DNA of 15,297 nucleotides from Clostridia bacterium (lineage in GTDB: Bacteria > Bacillota_A > Clostridia > Oscillospirales > CAG-272): NCBI GenBank assembly GCA_017959485.1, contig JAGDAM010000082.1, positions 1 through 15,297 on the forward strand, written 5' to 3'. The position numbers and the translations under genes were made by a program. Under the pieces are notes generated by a model that was given only the letters and a program-made list of their open reading frames with translations, did not search any database and was not told the origin of the DNA. The number at the start of each line of letters is the position of its first letter. Position 1 is the stretch's first letter. Positions 8,232 through 15,150 of the stretch are shown piece by piece.

Positions 8232-8260
8232 ATTATATCATTATTTGCCGCGTTTGGCAA
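8232..8260 (-). promoter_or_regulatory. Promoter of the V-ATPase operon
   Basis: On the minus strand: -35 TTGCCA (8255-8260), a spacer of exactly 17 bases, and a perfect -10 TATAAT (8232-8237) with an extended -10 TG one base before it. The expected transcript start is near 8225, giving a leader of about 25 bases to ntpF. The -35 box lies in the last codons of the upstream metallophosphoesterase gene. A 5-bp inverted repeat, TTGCC/GGCAA (8245-8249 and 8256-8260), covers the -35 box and part of the spacer and could be an operator, though it is short. Confidence -1.
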
Positions 8261-9380
8261 GCAAAATTCTTTCTTCTCCCGAAACGTTGCGCCGATTGTC
8301 GACGAATCTGACAACCGCTTCGCCGTCCGAAAGAGATACGGCGCCGCCCTCGAAAAACTCCTTGTCTTCTTTCGAGATCCTTGATGAAACAACCACCGGA
8401 CACGGGGCTCCCTTGGCGTCCCTGCCGGTCCCGGGATAGGTAACGTAGCATTTGTGTATATGACCGCAGAGCATGAGATCGGGTTTCACTTTTTCCCTGA
8501 GCGTCGCGCACCATTCGGCATAGAGTTCCTGTTCGATATCGAACGGCGGGTTCAGGGTTTCGTTGAAGGGATTGTGAACTATCACGAGGCGGAACCTGAC
8601 TCCGGGTGCGGCGTATTCGGTATCGGGCGAATCGGCGACGCGGCGCAGAAATTCGGTCTCGCGAAGGCGGAAATCGTGGCAGCAGACGGTATGTCCGTAT
8701 TCGGCGTTACCGTCGGGCTTGTCCTCAGCGCAGTCGAGCACGGCCGCCCAGACTGGTCCCACCCTGACCGTGTAGTATGACCTGCCGCAGTCGGTGGGAG
8801 TGTGCTCGGCGAGCTTCTCGGCGAAAATACCGCGGGTGTCGTGGTTGCCGCGTGAGAAAACTACCGGCAGCGCGCCGTGAGTTATCCCGCCTGCGATCCT
8901 GTGTATCGAGGCGAAATTGGCGACGTCGCCCGAATGATTCGGGATGTCGCCGTTGAGAACGAGCAGGTCAAGATCATCTCCGAACCAGCCCCCCGCGGCG
9001 ACCGGGCCGCTCACGCGGTTGTGCGCGTCGGCGAGATTGAAGAGGTTAACCGTCTCCTTGTCCGGAGGGATCGGGCGAAAATCGAAAGAGACGCTTTCCT
9101 CTTCACCGAGATCCGAAAAATAGGGTTTGCGTTCGTTGACCTTTCGCCACACGACGGTATACTTCCCCTCCCGGTCGAGTTCGGAAGCGGGCAGTTCGAT
9201 TATATGAGTACGGCTCGACGACCTCAGAATACCGTTCGAGTCGTCATAGTAGCTTTTGGCGCCGACGTCAACGCGCATTACCGATTCCGCGGAGACCGGC
9301 ACTGTGATGACGTATCTGTCGCGCACGGCGTAAACCGCCGGATACGACGCGAAAATCGCGGGAAGTTCAAAATCGTTCAC
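8241..9380 (-). CDS. Calcineurin-like metallophosphoesterase with N-terminal beta-sandwich domain
   Basis: A 379-residue two-metal phosphoesterase. Residues 1-105 look like a beta-sandwich (Ig or fibronectin-III-like) domain, as found in purple-acid-phosphatase-type enzymes. The catalytic domain then shows all family motifs in order: DAH (D118, H120), GD (144-145), GNHD (178-181), the lone His in VIVHNPF (H269) and GHIH (306-309). No signal peptide or membrane segment is seen, so it should be cytoplasmic unless it is exported by another route. The start is GTG at 9378-9380 with GGAGG 6 bases upstream; that binding site spans the last codons of the preceding lipoprotein gene, whose stop is 2 bases away, so the two are surely one transcript and coupled. 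Likely substrates are phosphomonoesters or diesters; the sequence does not say which. No terminator follows it. Confidence -1.
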   Translation of the reverse strand: MNDFELPAIFASYPAVYAVRDRYVITVPVSAESVMRVDVGAKSYYDDSNGILRSSSRTHIIELPASELDREGKYTVVWRKVNERKPYFSDLGEEESVSFDFRPIPPDKETVNLFNLADAHNRVSGPVAAGGWFGDDLDLLVLNGDIPNHSGDVANFASIHRIAGGITHGALPVVFSRGNHDTRGIFAEKLAEHTPTDCGRSYYTVRVGPVWAAVLDCAEDKPDGNAEYGHTVCCHDFRLRETEFLRRVADSPDTEYAAPGVRFRLVIVHNPFNETLNPPFDIEQELYAEWCATLREKVKPDLMLCGHIHKCYVTYPGTGRDAKGAPCPVVVSSRISKEDKEFFEGGAVSLSDGEAVVRFVDNRRNVSGEERILLAKRGK

Positions 9381-9382
9381 GG

Positions 9383-11314
9383 TTATCCTCCGATCTTTGC
9401 GGCTGCGTATTTCACCAGCGCGAGAATGTCGTTGGTCATGATCGACCTCAATCCGATACCGTACATCTTTTCCCAGGTAACCGCCGTATCGTACCCGTCG
9501 GAATCGATCGTCCAGGCGCCGAACATGCTCTCCGGGTGCTTGCCGATCAGCGACTTGACTGTATTGACGGTTGAGGATTTTGTAGGATCGAACGCACCGT
9601 TGACGAGAATCGCCGAGTTTGTCAGCGAGCTCTTTTCAAGCTGGGTCGCGTACGGATCGGCGGTGCCTCTGCCGGTCCACCCGCGCAGGAAGAAATAGGT
9701 CTTTTCCCCGGTGCGCTCGTATATATATTTCTGAACCGACAGAGCGTCCGAAGCGGAGAATGTGCCCGCTGCGCTCGAGTCGACGGTACCGTATGAAATG
9801 AGGACCGACTCGAAGTTTCCCGTCGACTGCATGATCGGGAAAATGATATTCGCGCTGCTCTGCGTCTGTATGCCTTCTAAATCGCAGTAGCGCCAGAGCG
9901 CCTGTTTGTCGAGAATAACGAACAGACGTCCTTTGACGGCGGTCAGGACTTCTTCGAGAGTGGGAATGACGTAGGACGTCAGCGCGGCTGAGGAACCGCC
10001 CTGCCCCGCTTTCAGCCGGAGCGTGCGGATCTGTGCGAGCGTCCACTCGGACACGGCGGCGCCCGAGGGATAGCCTTCCTTTCCGAGATAGGAGGCGCAG
10101 TCGGTCATCCTGGTCAGAGTGTCGTCGTGCACCAGCACCGCGACGCCGTCCGCCGTGAAGTGAATATCGATCTCCGCGCAGTCTCCGCCCATTCTCCATA
10201 CCGAAATCACCGACTCGAGCGAATTTTCGGGGTAGCGGAGAAAATCACCGCGGTGGGACACGGTAAAGATATGATCCTTGTTTTTCGCGCACAGACAGTC
10301 AACCTTGGCGCCGTAGTCGAGCAGTTCTTCCGACGGCTGCCAGATACCGGCCCATTTCACCGGGAAAAGCCCGGGGTCGGCGATATACTCTTCTCTCGAC
10401 CGAAGCGGCGCGTCTATAAGTTTCTCTCCCGCGGGAATATTGCAGACGACGTCCCCCGTCCCCACGAAATATCTGTCCGCGAACTCTAAAAACGCGAAAA
10501 GTACCGAATATGACGTCTTGCCGGTGAAGCAGACTCCCGCGTCGGTCGCGGAAACGCAGTAGCCCTCCTGACCGTAATCCGAGATATCCGGCTCGCCGAG
10601 GCCGCAGACTCCGAGAATGAATTTCGGCGCGTCGGTGGCGTTTTTCGCGGCGACTGCGGGTATAGAGGCGCCGAGCTGCTTTTCAAGATATGCGCAAATC
10701 CCGTCGGCGGCGTCTTTCATCGCGTTTTGCGCGTATACGATCTCAAACCGCGAAATATCCCGTCCGTTGATCGTGAGCGAGGACAGCGGCTTCGGAACGC
10801 TCCCGAGGATAGTCTCCGCGGCTATCGAACCGTCATCCGACAGTTCGGTCATAAATCTTTCGACCGCCTCGATTACGGCATCCTCGCTTCGCGAGTTTAT
10901 GACGATTTTTTCGCCTATCACTCCGATCGCGTAGCCGTTGAGCGGAACGCCCTCGAGTATCTCCGCGGATTCCGGACGGTTTGTGGCGCCTATAAGAATC
11001 TCTTTCGCGGGCGGCTCGTCGCCCGGCTTGAGCCAGTCGTCCTTCACCGTCAGACGCATGCCGGTCTTTTCCTCGATCCTGCCCCTGAGTCCGGCGACTT
11101 TGGACAAAAGCGCGTCCCCGACCTTTTCCGGGCGGACCAGCAGATAATCCGGGTCGATACTGAGCCGCGGCACTTCGACGGAGGTCGTTTCCTCCGTGAT
11201 CAGGGTACCGGTATCCGCCCCCGGATCGACGTCTTTGCACCCGCCGAACATCAGCGCGGGCAGACAGACCGCCAAGGCCAGCAGAATCAACGCGGCCGAC
11301 TTCCGGAACTTCAT
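9383..11314 (-). CDS. Lipoprotein with two N-terminal DDW/KEILIG modules and a C-terminal glycerophosphodiester phosphodiesterase domain
   Basis: A 643-residue exported protein from the ATG at 11312-11314. The N-terminus MKFRKSAALILLALAV and lipobox FGGC (Cys26) mark a lipoprotein. Residues about 50-177 form a module with DDWLKPGDE and KEILIGATNRPES; residues about 187-305 form a more diverged second copy. From about 345 comes a GDPD-type TIM barrel: HRG (354-356), PENS (362-365), the metal ligands E381 and D383 in AEIDIHF, the catalytic HDDTLTR (H396) and PTLEEVLTAVKG. Where most family members have Glu in the following strand motif (ExK), this one has Asp (D469 in VILDK). It probably hydrolyses glycerophosphodiesters or similar compounds at the cell surface. 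A GTG at 11323 would add three residues but sits too close to the GGGGGA ribosome binding site. The metallophosphoesterase follows 2 bases behind, so the pair may act on successive phosphate bonds. Confidence -1.
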   Translation of the reverse strand: MKFRKSAALILLALAVCLPALMFGGCKDVDPGADTGTLITEETTSVEVPRLSIDPDYLLVRPEKVGDALLSKVAGLRGRIEEKTGMRLTVKDDWLKPGDEPPAKEILIGATNRPESAEILEGVPLNGYAIGVIGEKIVINSRSEDAVIEAVERFMTELSDDGSIAAETILGSVPKPLSSLTINGRDISRFEIVYAQNAMKDAADGICAYLEKQLGASIPAVAAKNATDAPKFILGVCGLGEPDISDYGQEGYCVSATDAGVCFTGKTSYSVLFAFLEFADRYFVGTGDVVCNIPAGEKLIDAPLRSREEYIADPGLFPVKWAGIWQPSEELLDYGAKVDCLCAKNKDHIFTVSHRGDFLRYPENSLESVISVWRMGGDCAEIDIHFTADGVAVLVHDDTLTRMTDCASYLGKEGYPSGAAVSEWTLAQIRTLRLKAGQGGSSAALTSYVIPTLEEVLTAVKGRLFVILDKQALWRYCDLEGIQTQSSANIIFPIMQSTGNFESVLISYGTVDSSAAGTFSASDALSVQKYIYERTGEKTYFFLRGWTGRGTADPYATQLEKSSLTNSAILVNGAFDPTKSSTVNTVKSLIGKHPESMFGAWTIDSDGYDTAVTWEKMYGIGLRSIMTNDILALVKYAAAKIGG

Positions 11315-11351
11315 GACAAACACAATCCCCCGTTAATACTCATTAGTTTAT

Positions 11352-11380
11352 AGTATATCATTTTTCCCGCCGCAAATCAA
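11352..11380 (-). promoter_or_regulatory. Promoter of the GDPD lipoprotein-metallophosphoesterase pair
   Basis: On the minus strand: -35 TTGATT (11375-11380), a 17-base spacer and -10 TATACT (11352-11357) with an extended -10 TG one base upstream. The ATG of the lipoprotein is about 37 bases downstream of the -10 box. The same TGATATA-type -10 context occurs in the V-ATPase promoter. Confidence -1.
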
Positions 11381-11400
11381 TATTTTTATGCTTGATTTGC
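11372..11400. repeat. 9-bp inverted repeat joining two divergent promoters
   Basis: GCAAATCAA (11372-11380) and TTGATTTGC (11392-11400) are perfect inverted copies separated by 11 bases. Each arm contains the -35 box of one of two divergent promoters, so arm centres lie about two helical turns apart. This is the geometry of a shared repressor or activator site, but two similar promoters facing apart would by themselves give a partial repeat. Confidence -1.
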
Positions 11401-11420
11401 CGGCTCTTTTAGCGTATAAT
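11392..11420 (+). promoter_or_regulatory. Promoter of the RNA methyltransferase gene
   Basis: On the plus strand: -35 TTGATT (11392-11397), a spacer of exactly 17 bases and a perfect -10 TATAAT (11415-11420). The transcript would start near 11427, leaving a leader of about 55 bases that contains a GC-rich stretch (CCGCC to GGCGG, 11450-11466) able to form a small hairpin just ahead of the ribosome binding site. Confidence -1.
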
Positions 11421-11480
11421 TAATACAGTGAGTATAACTGTTGACAACCCGCCTGCGCCGCGGCGGTTTGAGGAGTGAAT

Positions 11481-12626
11481 ATGGAAAAGACGGACATGAT
11501 TGCGACCTGCCTTTTCGGGCTCGAGAAGCACCTCGGAGAAGAGATAGACGCGCTCGGGTGCGAGAGGGTGTATACGATGGACGGAAGGGTAAGATTCAGG
11601 GGCGGCGCCGCCGATATCGCCCGCGCAAATATCTTTCTGCGCACGGCGGAAAGAGTCTGCCTGCTCGCCGGGGAGGAGTTCGAGGCCGGAAGCTTCGACG
11701 CCCTCTTCGAGGGAACCCGGGCGATTCCCTGGGAAAGATTCATTCCGCGGGACGGGGTTTTTCCGGTTTCGGGTCATTCGGTCAGAAGCGCCTTAACGTC
11801 AATACCTGACTGCCAGAAAATCGTAAAAAAAGCGATCGCGGTAAGACTCGGCGAGGCGTACGGACTGTCCGTCCTTCCCGAAGAGGGGGCGAAATATCCC
11901 GTCGAATTCTTCATATTCAAAGACCGGTGCGCTCTGATGATAGACACGTCTGGCGTCGCCCTCCACAAGCGGGGTTACCGTCCGGCTGCAAACGCGGCTC
12001 CGCTCCGCGAAACGCTTGCCGCCGCGCTCTGCCTGACTGCGCGCGCGGGACTGCGCGAGGACGTCCTGCTCTGGGATCCGTTCTGCGGATCGGGTACGAT
12101 CGCGATCGAGGCGGCGATGATAGCCGCCGGCATCGCGCCGGGCGCCGGCCGCGCTTTCGCGGGCGAGAGCCAGATCTTCTGCCCGAAGGAATCCTGGGAA
12201 GACGCGCGCCTGGAGGCGGAGGACAAAAGACGGGAGACTTCATTCCGCGCGGTAGGCACCGACATAGACCCCGCCTGCATCTCGACCGCGAGGGCCAACG
12301 CAGACCGCGCGGGAGTCGGAAAGTATATCACCTTCTACCGTTCGGACGTGCGAAAAATCGAGCGTCCCGAAGGAGTGCGCGGCACCTTTATCTGCAATCC
12401 TCCCTACGGAGAGCGGATGATGTCTCTGCGCGACGCGGAACGTCTTTACAGGGATCTCCGGACCGCCTTCGCGCCTTTCGACGGATGGCAGATCTACGTG
12501 CTCACGAGCTGCGAGTATTTCGAGCGTCTGTTCGGCAGAACCGCGGACAAAAAGCGCAAGCTTTACAACGGAACCATCCCCTGCACTTTCTACCAGTTCT
12601 TCCGCCCGCGCGACGCCCGCGTCTGA
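11481..12626 (+). CDS. rlmL: THUMP-domain class I RNA methyltransferase (RlmL/YpsC family)
   Basis: A 381-residue SAM-dependent methyltransferase, probably making N2-methylguanosine in 23S rRNA as E. coli RlmL does. The N-terminal ~160 residues, beginning MEKTDMIATCLFGLEKHLG, form the ferredoxin-like plus THUMP RNA-binding region. HKRGYR (162-167) marks the junction. The catalytic domain has the SAM-binding motif DPFCGSGT (199-206), GTDIDP (259-264) and the catalytic NPPYGER (306-312). Length matches the single-domain Firmicute proteins (YpsC type) rather than the fused RlmKL of gammaproteobacteria. The ATG at 11481 has GAGGAG 5 bases upstream; an in-frame GTG at 11475 overlaps that site and is unlikely to be used. 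It has its own promoter and ends before a hairpin-rich intergenic region. The family call is firm; the exact target base is inferred. Confidence -1.
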   Translation: MEKTDMIATCLFGLEKHLGEEIDALGCERVYTMDGRVRFRGGAADIARANIFLRTAERVCLLAGEEFEAGSFDALFEGTRAIPWERFIPRDGVFPVSGHSVRSALTSIPDCQKIVKKAIAVRLGEAYGLSVLPEEGAKYPVEFFIFKDRCALMIDTSGVALHKRGYRPAANAAPLRETLAAALCLTARAGLREDVLLWDPFCGSGTIAIEAAMIAAGIAPGAGRAFAGESQIFCPKESWEDARLEAEDKRRETSFRAVGTDIDPACISTARANADRAGVGKYITFYRSDVRKIERPEGVRGTFICNPPYGERMMSLRDAERLYRDLRTAFAPFDGWQIYVLTSCEYFERLFGRTADKKRKLYNGTIPCTFYQFFRPRDARV

Positions 12627-12692
12627 CGGAGCAGCAAGGGACGCCGGTCAGGTGCCCGAGGGCAACCGTTATTTATACCGTCATAAACCACG

Positions 12693-12729
12693 GAGGCTGT
12701 AAAAAAAGTTCGACTTTTTTTACAGCCTC
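12693..12729. terminator. Perfect 17-bp hairpin with A7/T7 arms
   Basis: The left arm (12693-12709) GAGGCTGTAAAAAAAGT and the right arm (12713-12729) are perfectly complementary around a 3-base TCG loop. It begins 67 bases after the methyltransferase stop. The A7 and T7 runs lie inside the stem, so it can act on either strand as an intrinsic terminator or mRNA 3'-end stabiliser. It lacks a U-run after the outer GC part, so it is not a textbook terminator. Confidence -1.
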
Positions 12730-12774
12730 GCAAAATCGGTGGGCGGGATTCCGCCGATTTTGCGCGATCTTTTT
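12729..12774 (+). terminator. Hairpin followed by T-tract, plus-strand terminator
   Basis: CGCAAAATC (12729-12737) pairs with GATTTTGCG (12756-12764) and, after a 4-base bulge, GGCGG (12742-12746) pairs with CCGCC (12751-12755) around a GATT loop. CGATC and then TTTTT (12770-12774) follow on the plus strand. This is the most plausible end of the methyltransferase transcript. Confidence -1.
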
Positions 12775-12791
12775 CGGTTTTTGCCGAAAAA
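12770..12791. terminator. Small A/T-rich hairpin
   Basis: TTTTTCGG (12770-12777) pairs with CCGAAAAA (12784-12791) around a 6-base TTTTTG loop. The left arm is also the T-tract of the preceding hairpin, so the two structures compete on the plus-strand RNA. Termination activity of its own is doubtful. Confidence -1.
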
Positions 12792-12817
12792 CATAAGATA
12801 ATCTGGCATAAATGAGC

Positions 12818-12840
12818 AAAAACGGCGCGGTCTCGCGCCG
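12818..12840 (-). terminator. Intrinsic terminator, minus strand
   Basis: On the minus strand CGGCGCG, loop AGAC, CGCGCCG (12823-12840) is a perfect 7-bp GC stem followed directly by TTTTT (12818-12822). This is a classical Rho-independent terminator and acts as a second stop for the metallo-beta-lactamase lipoprotein gene that ends at 12928. Confidence -1.
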
Positions 12841-12854
12841 AGAAAAAGTCGACG

Positions 12855-12896
12855 GGGGATGCAAAAAACTCGGATCACGAGTTTTTTTACATCCCC
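12855..12896. terminator. Long bidirectional terminator hairpin
   Basis: GGGGATG (12855-12861) pairs with CATCCCC (12890-12896), and inside it A-tract plus ACTCG (12863-12872) pairs with CGAGT plus T-tract (12878-12887) around the loop GATCA. On each strand the inner GC stem is followed by six or seven T, so it can terminate both ways. On the minus strand it starts about 31 bases after the stop of the metallo-beta-lactamase lipoprotein gene and is its first terminator. Confidence -1.
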
Positions 12897-12927
12897 TGCC
12901 GTTTATGATATTTTTTCGGGCGCGTCG

Positions 12928-15111
12928 TCAGTAGGATTCGACGACGACCGGGTCTCCGTTGGTGAAAGGAAGCGTTATCGTCTTGACCTTGTCCGCGACT
13001 ATGATGTTGTTTCTTCCGACCTTGTCGTAGAGATACTTGTCCACGGAGTAGGTCTTGCCGGTGATCTGCGACTCGAAATTCTCGGAGCTTGTCGGCCAGA
13101 GCAGCGTCTTCGGATTCATAAGGACGTAGGCGCCCTGCTGGATTCCGTCATAGCCGTGGTGGGCGACCTGAACGATATCAGACTCGATATAGTTGCCGTA
13201 TCTGTTGATAAGCACCTTGGAGGCGTAGTTCTTGGCGTCTCCGAGCCACATTACCGTGTTGCCGCCGAGCTTCATTCTCGTCACGGTGGTAGTTTCGTTA
13301 AAGTAGTTGCAGCGTCCGGGATAGATGTCCTCCTGAGTCGACAGGACCTCGAATTCGGCGTCGCGGATCCAGAATTTCATTCCGGTGTGCAGCTTGACGG
13401 TGACGAGTCCTCCGTAGGCGGTCGACATTGCCGGGAAGTTCCTGGAATAATAGTAGTTAGGATTGTTGGAGTTCGTCACGCCCGCGGCCGCCGGGAAGTT
13501 GAAATAGCACCTCTCGATAACTATCTGCGAAGTGTGCGCGTTCGCCATGGTGCAGAAGTTCATAAAGTGGTCCCAGTGCTCGTGCGTTACGATCCAGGCT
13601 GCGATAACTATCTTGCCGTCCGTCCTCTTGTTGAGCCCTTTCAAAGCGTTGAAGAGCCGCGCGTCGTCGCCGTAGCTCGCGTTGTATCCGCCTCCGTCAA
13701 AAACGATAAAGGATCCGTCGGAAAGCGTGATGATGTAGCACATTCCGAAGTTGCCCGCGCTGTAGTTGAAGGAGAGCTGGGTAATCTTCGGCTCGGTGAT
13801 TTTCACGAATGTAGGAACCGACTCCGCGGTCGTGTACTCGGGCAGCGTGTAGGATCCGGCGGGAGCCGAAATGATTCTGACCGTCTTGTCCTTCGGGACG
13901 AAGATCACGTGCAGCATTCCGTCCTTCCCTACGTAGGTGGCGGAAAGATTTCCCGCGATGCTGTTGCTCTGGTAAAGGGTAAAGCCGGAGTTCCCGAGCA
14001 GCGTGCAGTATGACTCGTACGCCGCCTGAGAGGTTTTTTCGTAATAGAACTCGATCTGCTTGTCGTTGCAGTCGTAGGTCCCGCCGAAATCGCCGTCGGT
14101 ATACTGCGGGAAATCGAGATAGTATCCCGCTACGCTCTTGACGTATCTGAATCCCGAAGACATGGAAACCGTCTTCGACGATCTCGCGGCGGCGATAACG
14201 TATTCGTAGAACGCGTTGAACGCCGCTTCGGTGGTGGTCAGGTTCCAGCCCGCCACGACGATCTTGTTGCCGACGGCGGCAAAGCCGTATTCATTGTATT
14301 TCAGGGTCGAGAGGAACTCTTTCGTTTCGTCTCTCGAGACGTTGAAACCGATCAGAATCTCTTTTTTGGAGGAAATATCCTCGCCCGGCTTTACCCAGTC
14401 GTCCGAAAGGGTCATGACGGCGCCCGTGGAGGACTTCACTCCGTCCCGGAGATCCTTGCATGCCTGGACCTCAAGGTCCACCTTATCCTTTTCGTTGGTC
14501 GACGAGGTTGAAGTGTCGAGTCCCTCGTGATACACGATGTAATAACCGCTCTCACCGTTGTCGACGAGCGTCAGCATAGGTACCGGATCGCTCGACCAGA
14601 GGTAGTTTTCGGGAAGCGTGAGCGTCTTCCCGGTAACCATGTCAAGAAAGGCGTCGATCGCCTGGCCGAGAAGCTCGTCGGAGGATGCCTCGACGACTAT
14701 CTTACTGCCGATTACCGCAATCACGCAGAAAGCGCCGTCCTTCCCCGCGTCCGCAAGCGCCTGCGCCGACTGCGGACGGTTGGTCTTTCCGACCAGAATC
14801 TCCTTCGTGTTCAGTATCTCCTCGGTAATCTCGTTGTTTTTTACCCAGTCGTCAAAGATATCTACGGACTGGCCGAGTTTCTCGCCGAGCGATTTGCGCA
14901 TCCTCACCACTTCGGAAAGCGGATCGGAGGCGATGATGCTCGGACGGATCATCCTGTATTCGGAAAGATCGATATCGGTCAGCGCAGCGGCGGTCGTTCC
15001 TTCGGAGGCGGTCGATTCGACCTCCCCTCCGTTATTGCAGGAGGAAAGAAGAAGCAACGCCGCGACGCCGGCCAGCAGCGCACTCAGGAATATCTTTAGT
15101 GACTTGCGCAT
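12928..15111 (-). CDS. Lipoprotein with two DDW/KEILIG modules and a C-terminal ComEC-like metallo-beta-lactamase domain
   Basis: A 727-residue surface lipoprotein: signal peptide 1-24, lipobox LSSC with Cys25. Module copy 1 spans about 52-165 (FDDWVKNNE, KEILVGKTNRPQSAQ) and copy 2 about 187-312 (SDDWVKPGE, KEILIGFNVSR). A further unassigned region covers 325-430. The metallo-beta-lactamase domain runs from about 450 to the end, with FDGGG, THEHWDH (509-515, the HxHxDH metal motif), WLGDA (D625) and VAHHGYDG (H651/H652). The GD and HHG motifs resemble the hydrolase domain of ComEC/Rec2 and related secreted enzymes rather than beta-lactamases proper, so a phosphodiester or nucleic acid substrate is possible. 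No ComEC membrane channel is present. The ATG at 15109-15111 has AGGAG 8 bases upstream. It is a monocistronic gene here, followed by terminators. The substrate cannot be named from sequence. Confidence -1.
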   Translation of the reverse strand: MRKSLKIFLSALLAGVAALLLLSSCNNGGEVESTASEGTTAAALTDIDLSEYRMIRPSIIASDPLSEVVRMRKSLGEKLGQSVDIFDDWVKNNEITEEILNTKEILVGKTNRPQSAQALADAGKDGAFCVIAVIGSKIVVEASSDELLGQAIDAFLDMVTGKTLTLPENYLWSSDPVPMLTLVDNGESGYYIVYHEGLDTSTSSTNEKDKVDLEVQACKDLRDGVKSSTGAVMTLSDDWVKPGEDISSKKEILIGFNVSRDETKEFLSTLKYNEYGFAAVGNKIVVAGWNLTTTEAAFNAFYEYVIAAARSSKTVSMSSGFRYVKSVAGYYLDFPQYTDGDFGGTYDCNDKQIEFYYEKTSQAAYESYCTLLGNSGFTLYQSNSIAGNLSATYVGKDGMLHVIFVPKDKTVRIISAPAGSYTLPEYTTAESVPTFVKITEPKITQLSFNYSAGNFGMCYIITLSDGSFIVFDGGGYNASYGDDARLFNALKGLNKRTDGKIVIAAWIVTHEHWDHFMNFCTMANAHTSQIVIERCYFNFPAAAGVTNSNNPNYYYSRNFPAMSTAYGGLVTVKLHTGMKFWIRDAEFEVLSTQEDIYPGRCNYFNETTTVTRMKLGGNTVMWLGDAKNYASKVLINRYGNYIESDIVQVAHHGYDGIQQGAYVLMNPKTLLWPTSSENFESQITGKTYSVDKYLYDKVGRNNIIVADKVKTITLPFTNGDPVVVESY

Positions 15112-15128
15112 CGGAATGACTCCTTTTG

Positions 15129-15147
15129 TATCGGTTTATATCGGTTT
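15129..15147. repeat. 9-bp direct repeat with 10-bp period upstream of the lipoprotein gene
   Basis: TATCGGTTT occurs at 15129-15137 and again at 15139-15147, one helical turn apart. It lies just before the ribosome binding site. On the minus strand it includes TATAAA, a possible -10 box, but the only -35 candidate (TTGTGC, 19 bases away) is poor, so no promoter is called. Confidence -1.
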
Positions 15148-15150
15148 TAA

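Noticed and set aside
11441..11446. Perfect TTGACA hexamer before the methyltransferase gene
   Set aside because: No -10 box lies 16-18 bases downstream; the GC-rich sequence there cannot serve, and a better promoter lies at 11392-11420.
11927..12796. Plus-strand open frame overlapping the methyltransferase gene in another frame
   Set aside because: The methyltransferase motifs lie in the main frame; this one is Arg/Pro-rich noise that runs into the terminator hairpins.
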